Source: JAWKSY01 sp041402125 (GTDB taxonomy: Bacteria; Planctomycetota; GCA-002687715; DRQF01). From it: a stretch of DNA of 64,000 nt. Numbering within the stretch: the first letter of the stretch is position 1; the number at the start of each line of letters is the position of its first letter. The DNA lies in contig JAWKSY010000022.1 in the NCBI GenBank assembly GCA_041402125.1, positions 1 through 64,000 on the forward strand. Direction: 5' to 3'. This document shows, piece by piece, positions 17,314 to 25,452 of this stretch. The position numbers and the translations under genes were made by a program. Under the pieces are notes generated by a model. The model saw only the letters and a program-made list of their open reading frames with translations, did no database searches and was not told the origin of the DNA.

Positions 17314-18159
17314 TCAGTCGAGGTCGAAGAATCCGAGGAGGAGCTCGCCCAGGAACTCGATCGTGAGCGCCGAGGCGGGCACCGCGGCGGACCGGCGGCC
17401 GGGATGCCGCGTCGGGGGGAGGTCGCGACCGTAGTCGAGCTTGGCCGGGGCGGCGGGGGCGTCGCCGGCGGCGTTGCGATCCTGGGCGAAGCGGAGGACC
17501 GCCTGGTACTCGCCGTGATCGAACCAGATGCCGTGCTCGCGGCAGACGTCGATCATGATCCCGGAGGTCGTGGCGAAGTTGCGGGGCGTCATCCGGTCGC
17601 GGCAGATCGGACAGGCGAGATACCGGAAGGCATGTTTCGCGAGCGCGACCTCGCCCTCGGGGTGCGACGCGATCGGATCGACGTGGCGGCTCCGCGCGCG
17701 GTGAACGGCGTTCTTGAAGACGTCGGGGCTCAGCCAGATCCCGGCGCAGGACGTGCACTCGCCGATCGAGATCTCCTCGTCCAGCAGGCGCACGCGCATC
17801 TCGCTCTCGCAGCGCGGGCAGGGCGAGTCGTGGGGGAGGGCGATCAGCACCTGGGGGCGGATCTCGAGTCCGCACTCCATGCAGAAGTGCGCCCGGTCGC
17901 TCATCCGCGCGCCGCAGCCCGGACAGACCGACGCGAGATGTCGCTCCTCGATGGTCACGCCCGAGTAACAGTAGCCGCAGCTCGAGGCGTCCGCCTCGAG
18001 GCCGGCGCCGCAGCTCGAACAGCGGACCGCGCGGGGCGAGTGGGGCGGCGGTTCGACGACGGGGACGCCCTCGCCGCAGAGGCAGCGGAGGATCTCGCCC
18101 TCCTCGAGATGACGCGCGTCGTACTGACGGTGACAGGCCTTGCACATGACCAGTCGCAT
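17314..18159 (-). CDS. Multi-zinc-finger protein with TFIIB-type zinc ribbons
   Basis: A 281-residue soluble protein packed with cysteine pairs. Visible Cys pairs: C6/C9 with C26/C28, C47/C50 with C61/C64, C79/C82 with C93/C96, and C114/C117 with C135/C138. A final module near 186-217 has CPICRDRM and DVCREHGIWFDHGE. The last two match the zf-TFIIB ribbon (C-x2-C ... C-x2-C-x-GIW). No enzyme domain is seen, and the C-terminus is a short hydrophobic tail (EFLGELLLGFF). The ATG at 18159 has GGAGG 11 nt upstream; the frame continues open beyond it. It may be a zinc-dependent assembly or nucleic-acid-binding protein. It is encoded 35 bp after GH95. Confidence 0.8.
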   Translation of the reverse strand: MRLVMCKACHRQYDARHLEEGEILRCLCGEGVPVVEPPPHSPRAVRCSSCGAGLEADASSCGYCYSGVTIEERHLASVCPGCGARMSDRAHFCMECGLEIRPQVLIALPHDSPCPRCESEMRVRLLDEEISIGECTSCAGIWLSPDVFKNAVHRARSRHVDPIASHPEGEVALAKHAFRYLACPICRDRMTPRNFATTSGIMIDVCREHGIWFDHGEYQAVLRFAQDRNAAGDAPAAPAKLDYGRDLPPTRHPGRRSAAVPASALTIEFLGELLLGFFDLD

Positions 18160-18194
18160 CGTCGTGTCCTCCGTCCGTACCCGTCCCGGCCGCC

Positions 18195-21035
18195 TCACTC
18201 CGCCCGGCGCACCTTGAATGCCATCGACTCCTTCGTCGCCTCGGCTGGAGATTTCGGCCGCGCGGTCGTCAGCCCCGCGGCGTCGTGGGTGATCTCCCAG
18301 CTTTCCGGCGCCTCGAGGACGAGTCCCTCGCCGAGGCGGATCCGGAGGGGTCCCGCGCCGTTCGTCGTGATGTCGGCGTCGAGCAGGCGGCCCTCGCGCC
18401 AGCGGAGCGAGACCTCGAAACCGCCGCGCGCCCGCAGGCCGTGGATCTCGCCGAAGGGCCACTCCGCGGGGAGCGCGGGCAGGAGCTCGAGCACGCCGCC
18501 GCCGGAGTGCAGCAGCATCTCGGCCACGCCTGCCGTCAGGCCGAAGTTGCCGTCGATCTGGAAGGGCGGGTGCAGATCGAAGAGGTTCGTCGCGAGCGAA
18601 CGACGCGCGAACTCGAGCAGGTGCTCGTGGGCCGCGACGCCGTCGTGGAGCCGCGCGAAGAAGGAGATCGTCCAGGCGCGGCTCCAGCCCGTGCCCGCGC
18701 CCCCCGCGGTGAGCCGGGCCTCGAGGGTCCGCCGGGCGGCGGCGGCGAGGGCGGGGTTCACGGCGGGATCGATCGCCTCGCCGGGATGGAGGCCGTAGAG
18801 CGGGGAGACGTGCCGGTGGCCGGGCTCGGCCTCCGGCCGCGGGCGATCCCATTCGCGGAGCCGCCCGTCCGCCTCGACGAGGTAACCCGGCGCGAGTCGG
18901 GGTCGCGCCCGCGCGACCTCGAGGATGAAGTCGCGCTCCGCGGGATCGGCGTCGAGTCCGAGCGTCTCGGCCGCGGCGAGCGTCCAGGCGAAGAGGTCGT
19001 CGGCGAGCTGCTGATCGAGGGCGGGTCCCATCACGAGGCTCGCCGACCGGCCGGCGTCGTCGAGGAAGGAGTTCTCGGGCGAGGTCGAGGGGCCGGACAC
19101 GAGTCGCCCCGTGTCGGGATCCTCGACGAGCCAGTCGAGCCAGAAGCGCGCCGCGCCCCGCAGGATCGGCCAGGCCCGTTCGCGGAGGAAGGTCTCGTCG
19201 CGACCGAAGTCCCAGTGCTCGAAGAGATGCCGGCAGAGCCAGGCGTTGCTCGCGTGCCAGAAACCCCAGTAGGGCTCCGTCGCGCGCGTGAAAACGGGAG
19301 CCCAGGCGTCCGTCGCGTGCGGCGCGACCCAGCCGCGACAGCCGAAGCTGCGCCAGGCGCGTCGCTCGCCGCGTTCGGCGAGGCGGTCGACGAGATCGAA
19401 GAGGGGCTCGTGGCAATCCGCGAGGTTGGTGACCTCGGCGGGCCAGTAGTTCATCTGGAGGTTGATGTTCAGGTGGTAGTCGGCGTTCCAGGGCGCGGCG
19501 AGATGCTCGTTCCACAGCCCCTGGAGGTTCGCGGGCAGGGTGCCCGGTCGCGAGGAGCAGACGAGGAGGTAGCGGCCGTACTGGAAGAGGAGGGCGGCGA
19601 GATCCGGATCGAGAACGGGCCGGCGACGGACCTCGGCGAGGCGCGCGTCCGTGGCGCGAGCGCTGCCCTTCGACTTCGGCAGCTCGAGCCAGCAGCGCGC
19701 CATCAGGGAGCGATGGTCCTCGACCGCGGCCGCGATCCGCGACTCCGCGTCCGCGCCGGGGGTCGGGCGCCGATCGGAGGCGGCGGCGGGACGGGGGAAG
19801 TCGGTGTCGATCCGGACGACGAGCACGACGCGATCCGCGCCGGCGATGACGAGGCGCTCGCCCTCGGCGCGGACCGTGCCGCCCTCGACGTGGGGAGCGG
19901 CCTCGACGCGGAAGGACGTGCCGGGGGCGGCGTCTCCGAAGAGCGCGGTCTCGGGCTGTCGGGCCCGCCCCGTCATGAGGAGACGAGGAGCGAGCTCGCC
20001 GCCGTCGCGGACGACGCGCGTCTCCGCGGTGGGGCCTCGCGCGTCCGCCGGACGATCGAGTCCAACGGCAAGTGAGATCGCACCCGGTCGATCGGCCTCC
20101 AGCACGACGAGAAGGACCTCCTCGGGGCGGCTCGCCACCACGCGGCGTCGGTGGCGGACGCCGTCGAGCAAGAAGCTCGTCTCGGCGACTCCCGTCGCGA
20201 GGTCGAGGCGGCGTCGGAAGTCGGTCACGCGTCCCGCCGGCAGGTCGAAGTCCAGCCGAAGGTCGCCGGCCGTCTGGTGGCTGCGCACGATCGACCCGGC
20301 CGAGAACTCCGCCATCACGCGGCGGCTCGCCTCGGCGTGGCGGCCCGCGAAGAGGTCACCCCGCAGCTCGGCGAGGCGGATCGGGTCGCCGCGTTCGAGT
20401 GCGGTGTCCGGGCCACCGGCCCAGATCGAGTCCTCGTCGAGCTGGATGCGTTCGTCCTCGAGGCGTCCGAAGACCATCGCGCCGAGCCGGCCGTTGCCCA
20501 CGGGGAGGGCCTCGAGGAAGGTCGACGCCGGCTGGGGGTACCAGAGGATCCGTCGTCCCTCGCCGCCGGTCCGCGCACCCAGCACGAGCCGTTCGGGGCC
20601 GGTGGCTCCGACCTCCAGGTACTCGTCGCCGCCGGCGTCGTGGTAGTCGAGGCGGAAGAGATAGCGGCCGGGGGCGAGGGGGATCGTGCCCTCGCGCCGC
20701 CGTCTCGCGTGATTCCCGCCGTTGTCGACGACGAGCTGGCCGCCGATCCAGAGCCGGCTCCCGTCGTCCGACTCGGTGAAGAATCGCCAGAGGCCGGCCT
20801 CGGAGACCTCGATCTCGCCCTCGAATCGCAGCGCGTAGCGGTCCGGTCGCGGCCGGCGATCGAGCGAGACGAGGTCCGTGATCCCCGTCTTCACCGGCGT
20901 CAGGGGCTCGAGATCCGGCAGCTCGTTCCAGTTTCCCTCGAAGGCCGACCAGGCGATCTCGGGGAGGAATCGCACGCCCTCCGACTGGGCCGGGGCGAGC
21001 GCGGCGAGGAGGAGCAGCAGCAAGGCGATACGCAT
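18195..21035 (-). CDS. Secreted GH95 alpha-L-fucosidase with N-terminal PA14 domain
   Basis: A 946-residue secreted glycoside hydrolase that releases alpha-1,2-linked L-fucose (or L-galactose) by family knowledge. A signal peptide spans 1-18. A PA14 carbohydrate-binding domain follows at about 30-155 (RFEGEIEVSEAGLWRFFTES, DGSRLWIGGQLVVDNGG). GH95 begins near residue 175 (ILWYPQPASTFLEALPVGNG) with LDEDSIWAGG. The catalytic (alpha/alpha)6 barrel includes DYHLNINLQMNYWPAE near 515-535, whose NIN asparagines activate water in studied enzymes. SPENSF and RHVSPLYGLHPG are also present. Appears complete. Neighbours on the same strand are the zinc-finger gene and epimerase. It fits with the sulfatase and GH29 for fucan breakdown. 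Confidence 0.95.
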   Translation of the reverse strand: MRIALLLLLLAALAPAQSEGVRFLPEIAWSAFEGNWNELPDLEPLTPVKTGITDLVSLDRRPRPDRYALRFEGEIEVSEAGLWRFFTESDDGSRLWIGGQLVVDNGGNHARRRREGTIPLAPGRYLFRLDYHDAGGDEYLEVGATGPERLVLGARTGGEGRRILWYPQPASTFLEALPVGNGRLGAMVFGRLEDERIQLDEDSIWAGGPDTALERGDPIRLAELRGDLFAGRHAEASRRVMAEFSAGSIVRSHQTAGDLRLDFDLPAGRVTDFRRRLDLATGVAETSFLLDGVRHRRRVVASRPEEVLLVVLEADRPGAISLAVGLDRPADARGPTAETRVVRDGGELAPRLLMTGRARQPETALFGDAAPGTSFRVEAAPHVEGGTVRAEGERLVIAGADRVVLVVRIDTDFPRPAAASDRRPTPGADAESRIAAAVEDHRSLMARCWLELPKSKGSARATDARLAEVRRRPVLDPDLAALLFQYGRYLLVCSSRPGTLPANLQGLWNEHLAAPWNADYHLNINLQMNYWPAEVTNLADCHEPLFDLVDRLAERGERRAWRSFGCRGWVAPHATDAWAPVFTRATEPYWGFWHASNAWLCRHLFEHWDFGRDETFLRERAWPILRGAARFWLDWLVEDPDTGRLVSGPSTSPENSFLDDAGRSASLVMGPALDQQLADDLFAWTLAAAETLGLDADPAERDFILEVARARPRLAPGYLVEADGRLREWDRPRPEAEPGHRHVSPLYGLHPGEAIDPAVNPALAAAARRTLEARLTAGGAGTGWSRAWTISFFARLHDGVAAHEHLLEFARRSLATNLFDLHPPFQIDGNFGLTAGVAEMLLHSGGGVLELLPALPAEWPFGEIHGLRARGGFEVSLRWREGRLLDADITTNGAGPLRIRLGEGLVLEAPESWEITHDAAGLTTARPKSPAEATKESMAFKVRRAE

Positions 21036-21175
21036 GGGGGGCTCCTTCGACGCCGGTGGCGCTCCGCCCGGCCCGGGCCGGCGGGGTCGACCGAATCCTC
21101 GCCCCCGGAGCGCCGTCTGTCGAGCATCGTCACCGCGGCCGGGAGGGCGCCTCCGCGGTCCGGGGGAGCATTTTC

Positions 21176-22243
21176 ATGCCCTCTCCTTGGCGTCGCCGGT
21201 CCGCGTTCGATAGATCCGGGGGGAGAGCGCGGACGGTGTTCCAGAACCACATCCACAACCTGCGGGGGCTGGCGATCCTGGGCATCGTCGGCGCGCACTC
21301 GATCCACGCCTTCGACTGGTCGGCGCGGCCGACCTGGTATCGCGTCTTCGACACGATCTGCAACCAGAGTTCGATCCTCTTCTTCTTCATCGCCGGCTAC
21401 CTCTTCCAGCACCTCTCGGCGAAGTTCGGCTACGGGAGGTACCTCCAGCGGAAGCTGACGACGGTCATCGTTCCCTACCTCATCCTCTCGCTGCCGGCCT
21501 TGATCGTCTCGACCGGATGGTCCGGGCCGCCGATGATCCCGCAGGACAGCGTCTGGGCCGGCTTCTACGACATGCCGGCCTGGCAGCAGGTGCTGGCCTT
21601 CTACGCGACGGGCAAGCACCTCGCGCCCTTCTGGTTCGTGCCGACGATCGCGCTCTTCTACGTCGCGGCGCCGCTCCTCCTCGCGCTCGATCGCAACCGT
21701 CTCGTCTACTGGCTCCTGCCCGCCTTCATGGCCTACTCGGCCTGGGCCGGGCGCGACTTCCTCTTCGGGCCCTTCGGGAAGGGCGCCTACCTCTTCTCGA
21801 TCTACCTGCTCGGGATGTTCTTCAGCCGCTACAAGGCGGAGACCCTGCTCTGGGCCGACCGGCTCCGCTGGCCGCTCATCGTCGCGGCGGGCACGCTCTT
21901 CTGGCTCAACGTGCGCGAGGCGCACCCGCACCACGGCATCCTCTACGGCCTGAAGCTCTGCCTCTGCCCGATCTCGGTGCACTACCTGAAGAAGTGGGAT
22001 CCCTTCCTGAAGAAGCGCTTCGACCACCTCGCTCACGTCAGCTTCGGGCTCTTCTTCGTGCACGGCTACTTCATCTCGGGCGGTCGGCTCCTCTACGAGC
22101 ACTTCACCGAGCAGCCGCTCCCCGAGGGGACGGTTCCGCGCTACCTCGCCTTCGCGGCCCTGATCCTCGCCCTTTCTCTCGGGACCCTCGCCGCCGCCCG
22201 ACGGGTCCTCGGCGCCCGGAGCCGCCTCCTCGTCGGCTGCTGA
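21176..22243 (+). CDS. Acyltransferase family 3 membrane protein
   Basis: A 355-residue inner-membrane acyltransferase with about ten hydrophobic segments, likely O-acetylating a surface glycan or lipid. Early family motifs: HIHNLRGLAILGIVGAHSIH (R and H in TM1) and SSILFFFIAGYLFQHL. The ATG at 21176 is chosen because GGGGGAG lies 7 nt upstream; the frame extends upstream through unrelated sequence. It is divergent from GH95 and is followed 62 bp on by a TetR gene. Substrate unknown. Confidence 0.88.
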   Translation: MPSPWRRRSAFDRSGGRARTVFQNHIHNLRGLAILGIVGAHSIHAFDWSARPTWYRVFDTICNQSSILFFFIAGYLFQHLSAKFGYGRYLQRKLTTVIVPYLILSLPALIVSTGWSGPPMIPQDSVWAGFYDMPAWQQVLAFYATGKHLAPFWFVPTIALFYVAAPLLLALDRNRLVYWLLPAFMAYSAWAGRDFLFGPFGKGAYLFSIYLLGMFFSRYKAETLLWADRLRWPLIVAAGTLFWLNVREAHPHHGILYGLKLCLCPISVHYLKKWDPFLKKRFDHLAHVSFGLFFVHGYFISGGRLLYEHFTEQPLPEGTVPRYLAFAALILALSLGTLAAARRVLGARSRLLVGC

Positions 22244-22304
22244 TCTTCCCGGTAGGATCGGGGGAGACCGCGGCCCGCGACGCCGCGGCCGGATCGGAGC
22301 AGGC

Positions 22305-22964
22305 ATGGTCGTCCCGGAACGCCTCGACACGCGTCAGAACCTCCTCGAGGCCGCGCGCGAGGTCTTCGTCGAGCACGGATACCACAAGGCCGGCGTGCGC
22401 GAGATCGCGCGGCGGGCCGACGCCAACGTCGCGGCCGTCAACTACCACTTCGGCTCCAAGGCCGAGCTCTACCGGCAGGTCCTGACGACCGTCTTCGAGT
22501 CGATCCCCGCCTCGCTCGCGATGCCCCGCCTCGCCGACGACCCCGAGAACCCGGAGGCGCTCGTCGCCCGATTCGTCCGCTGGCACGCCGAGCGCGTCCT
22601 CGGACGCCGGGCGGGGGACTTCACGCGGCTCTTCCTCCGGGAGATGCAGGAGCCGAGTCCGGTCTTCGCGACCTTCATCGATCTCTCGATCCGGCCGATC
22701 TTCAACACGCTGACGGAGATCGTCGCCGCGATCCTCGAGATCGAGCCCTTCGCGGTCGAGGCCCGGCAGGCGGCGGTGTCGATCGTCGGTCAGTACGTGA
22801 TCTACAAGCACAACGAGGCGATGCTGCCGCAGTTCTTCCCCGAGGTCGGCTTCGACGACGACGAGGTCGCGGCGCTCGCCGAGCGCATCGCTGCCTTCTC
22901 GATCGGCGGTCTGCGCGAGCTCAAGGCGCGGATCCACGGCGAGGGAGGAGGGGAGGCGCGATGA
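22305..22964 (+). CDS. TetR-family transcriptional regulator (CecR/YbiH-like)
   Basis: A 219-residue dimeric repressor. The N-terminal helix-turn-helix occupies about 8-55: LLEAAREVFVEHGYHKAGVR, EIARRADANVAAVNYHFGSK. The C-terminal ligand domain has the HAERVLGRR...FTRLFLREMQEPSP pattern of the CecR (DUF1956) branch, which senses small hydrophobic compounds. Its stop overlaps the start of the methyltransferase gene (ATGA), so the two are co-translated. A role in controlling that gene or the acyltransferase upstream is possible. Confidence 0.9.
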   Translation: MVVPERLDTRQNLLEAAREVFVEHGYHKAGVREIARRADANVAAVNYHFGSKAELYRQVLTTVFESIPASLAMPRLADDPENPEALVARFVRWHAERVLGRRAGDFTRLFLREMQEPSPVFATFIDLSIRPIFNTLTEIVAAILEIEPFAVEARQAAVSIVGQYVIYKHNEAMLPQFFPEVGFDDDEVAALAERIAAFSIGGLRELKARIHGEGGGEAR

Positions 22965-23836
22965 GCGACGGGAGCGGAGCCGAGCTCGAGGCGGTCGCGG
23001 CGCCGAGGCCCTGCGACCTCTGCGGGGGCACGCGGCACGAGCCGCTTCTTCACAAGCGCGGAGCGAACTACCTGCTCTGCGCGGACTGCGGTCTCATCCA
23101 GTCCGACCTGGACGTCTCCGCGGCCGGCGAGGAGAACCTCGACTACTTCGGCGACGCGCTCGACAAGTACTCGCGACGGCACTACGCCCCGAAGCACCAG
23201 TTCCGGCTCTCGAAGCGGCTGCGGAAGTTCGCGCCCTACCGGAAGCTGAACCGCATCCTCGAGGTGGGGGCGAACGTCGGCGGCTTCGTCCATCGCGCCC
23301 GCGAGGAGGGCTGGGAGGCCGTCGGCGTCGAGCCGGTCGCCGCCTGTTGCGAGGTGGCGCGCGAGCGCCACGGCGTCGAGCTGGTCTGCGCGCTCCTCGA
23401 GGAGGCCGGGCTGCCCGAGGCCTCCTTCGACGCGGTCTTCACCAACGCCGTCTTCGAGCACCTGCCCTCGCCGCGCGTCATCCTCGCCGAGATCGTCCGG
23501 CTGCTCCGGCCGGGCGGCGTCGTCTTCATCGACACCGTGAACTGGGACTCCTACACCCGACGGAACCTCGGCGCGGACTGGAAGCTCATCGATCCGAGCC
23601 ACCACGTGGTCCTCTTCACGCCCGAGACGCTCCGTCGCTACTGCGAGGACGCCGGCCTCGAGGTCGTCGCGCTCGACACGCGCGGCGTGCGCTTCCTCCC
23701 CAACGAATCCGAGCGACCGCGCGGTCTCGCGAAGCTGCGGGACGAGCTCCGCAAGGCTCCGCTCAGCCTCGCGACGCGCTTCAACGGCAAGGGCGACAGC
23801 GTCGAGATCCTCGCGCGCAAGCCCGAGCGCGGCTGA
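22961..23836 (+). CDS. Class I SAM-dependent methyltransferase with N-terminal zinc ribbon
   Basis: A 291-residue cytoplasmic methyltransferase. A zinc ribbon at the N-terminus has C18/C21 (CDLCGG) and C40/C43 (CADCG), as in sugar C-methyltransferase-like and ribosomal/lipid enzymes. The SAM fold begins with motif I ILEVGANVGGF near residue 104 and has GVEP for the ribose-binding acidic residue, FDAVFTNAVFEHLPSP (motif II region) and LLRPGGVVFIDTVN (motif III). A C-terminal domain follows (HHVVLFTPETLRRYCEDAGL). It overlaps the TetR gene by 4 nt and converges on the membrane hydrolase. Substrate is unknown. Confidence 0.88.
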   Translation: MSDGSGAELEAVAAPRPCDLCGGTRHEPLLHKRGANYLLCADCGLIQSDLDVSAAGEENLDYFGDALDKYSRRHYAPKHQFRLSKRLRKFAPYRKLNRILEVGANVGGFVHRAREEGWEAVGVEPVAACCEVARERHGVELVCALLEEAGLPEASFDAVFTNAVFEHLPSPRVILAEIVRLLRPGGVVFIDTVNWDSYTRRNLGADWKLIDPSHHVVLFTPETLRRYCEDAGLEVVALDTRGVRFLPNESERPRGLAKLRDELRKAPLSLATRFNGKGDSVEILARKPERG

Positions 23837-23841
23837 ACCGT

Positions 23842-24858
23842 TCAGTCCGAGGTCTTCGGCAGGGGACGGTAGCCCTCGCGGTCGCGGATCCAGCGCAGGA
23901 AGCGCTTGGGGTCGATGCCGCTCTCGAAGGGACTCGGCAGGTAGCGGATGCGGTGTCCGCGGTAGGGCTCGATCCGCACGCCGCGCAGCGGACGGAGGTC
24001 TCCGGTCGGCGAGATCCGTTCATCGCCGATGACGGCCGGATCGCGCGGCACCCGCGCCATGAACCCGTCGCTGAAGAGCTCGAGGTAGTCGAGCTCCCGT
24101 TCGAGCTCCGCGTCGCCCCGGGCGAGACCCGCCGCCGTGACGTGCTCGGCCGAACCTTCCGGGCGGAAGCGCATCGGGCCCGCCGGCGGCGCGGTCACAT
24201 GGTCGACCCAGACGCGCCCCTCGGCGACGTAGACGCTGCGCCAGAGGAGCAGGCTCAGAGGCATCGGCAGGGAGCGCGCGCGCTCGATCCGGTGGCCCCG
24301 GCTCGCCGCGATCTCGGCCTGCGCCCCGGCGACCCGCTCGTGCTGGATCACCCCGAGGCCGCAGTAGAGGACGAAGGCGAGCAGCGCGAGGACCGCGGGG
24401 CGCCGTCGCCCGCGGCGGTGCGAGAGCACCACGCCGACCAGCAGCGACAGCGTGGGGATCGGATCGATGATCGGGAGGCAGTCCCAGGCCGTGCGCGCGT
24501 CGCTGAAGGGCCAGAGGAGATGCGTTCCGTAGCTCGTGCAGGCGTCCATGAGGCCGTGCGTCGCGTAGGCCGCCAGCGAGGCGCCGAGCACCGCCCGCCA
24601 GCGCTCGCGGAAGCGTGGGGAGGCGAGGAAGGGCAGGGCGGCGATGAGGGCCCCGACGGGGATGAAGGCGAGACAGTGCGTGAAGTGGCGGTGGAGGATC
24701 TCGGGGAAGGGATGGTCCACCGCCCGCACGATCAGGACGTCCACGTCGGCGAGGGCGCCGGAGACGGCCCCGATCCAGGTCGCGGAGCGCTCGAGCGATC
24801 GCGAGTAGAGGGCGCGGGCGGCCGCCGCGCCCAGCAAGGCCTGGCTCAGGTTGTCCAT
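23842..24858 (-). CDS. YdjM-family membrane-bound metal-dependent hydrolase
   Basis: A 338-residue protein. Residues 1-190 are membrane-spanning with the family signature: MDNLSQALLG start, GALADVD (about 34-40), HRHFTH (56-61) with metal-binding histidines H56, H58 and H61, and GLMDACTSYGTHLLWPF carrying the DACTSYGT motif. The C-terminal 140 residues are soluble with aromatic-rich strands and are probably outside the cytoplasm. The family is described as LexA-regulated membrane hydrolases of uncertain substrate. It is divergent from the small membrane protein gene at 25030. Confidence 0.88.
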   Translation of the reverse strand: MDNLSQALLGAAAARALYSRSLERSATWIGAVSGALADVDVLIVRAVDHPFPEILHRHFTHCLAFIPVGALIAALPFLASPRFRERWRAVLGASLAAYATHGLMDACTSYGTHLLWPFSDARTAWDCLPIIDPIPTLSLLVGVVLSHRRGRRRPAVLALLAFVLYCGLGVIQHERVAGAQAEIAASRGHRIERARSLPMPLSLLLWRSVYVAEGRVWVDHVTAPPAGPMRFRPEGSAEHVTAAGLARGDAELERELDYLELFSDGFMARVPRDPAVIGDERISPTGDLRPLRGVRIEPYRGHRIRYLPSPFESGIDPKRFLRWIRDREGYRPLPKTSD

Positions 24859-25029
24859 CGTCCGCGCGTGCGCTCCCGTCTCCGCGTGCCGACCGCCGCA
24901 ATCCCGGGCGCGCGGTCGAAGTCGCTGTCAGAGGATGTCACCCTTGCGGCGGCGGCGCTCGCCGGAGTCCCGCCCCGTGAGGCCCATACGCCTACGCGCC
25001 CCGGGGCGCGAGGTTCCGGAGAGAACGCC

Positions 25030-25380
25030 ATGAATCGCACCGCTCGCCTCGTCCTCGCCTTCATCGCCGTCCTGATCCTGATCGGCGTCGTCGGGGTCGC
25101 CGTCAAGGGGACACACGCCCTGACGGGGCTCTACGTCGGCGCCGGGCTCTCGCTGCTCCTCCTCGTGCCCTTCTTCCGGGCGAAGGCGGGCCACGCGGGC
25201 GCGCGGACGCTCGCCTTCTGGATGAGCATCGTCTTCTTCGTGCTCGTGCTCGGTCGCGCGGTCCCGGCCTGGATGAAGATCGCGAACGGCAGTTCGGACA
25301 AGGTCTTCGCCGCCGTCCTGATCTCCTCGATGGGCGCCGCCTGCGCCCTCTTCGCCGCCCTCTTCCGCGCTCGTGAATAA
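25030..25380 (+). CDS. Small four-helix membrane protein, TMEM14-like
   Basis: A 116-residue protein with four hydrophobic helices (about 6-26, 31-48, 60-78, 92-110) and little else. The GLYVGAGLSLLLLVPFFRAK loop pattern resembles the TMEM14/UPF0136 family, whose function in bacteria is unknown. The ATG at 25030 was chosen from the helix start; upstream open frame is unrelated. The stop codon (TAA, 25378-25380) is part of the first unit of the palindromic repeat at 25375-25450. Call at family level is tentative. Confidence 0.7.
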   Translation: MNRTARLVLAFIAVLILIGVVGVAVKGTHALTGLYVGAGLSLLLLVPFFRAKAGHAGARTLAFWMSIVFFVLVLGRAVPAWMKIANGSSDKVFAAVLISSMGAACALFAALFRARE

Positions 25381-25450
25381 AAGGGGTCAGACCCCATTTA
25401 TTCAATTTGGGCCCCATTTTGAATAAATGGGGTCTGACCCAATTTATTCA
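25375..25450. repeat. Inverted pair of 29-bp GGGTCAGACCC palindromes (REP-like)
   Basis: Two palindromic units in opposite orientation: 25375-25403 with core GGGGTCAGACCCC (25383-25395), and 25421-25449 with core GGGGTCTGACCC (25429-25440). Each has GAATAAA and TTTATTC outer arms. A GGGCCCC palindrome lies between them (25409-25415). The units sit between converging genes, with the upstream stop codon inside the first unit. Similar units occur at 34218 and 37610. No transposase is nearby. The pair could also act as a bidirectional terminator. Confidence 0.85.
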
Positions 25451-25452
25451 TT

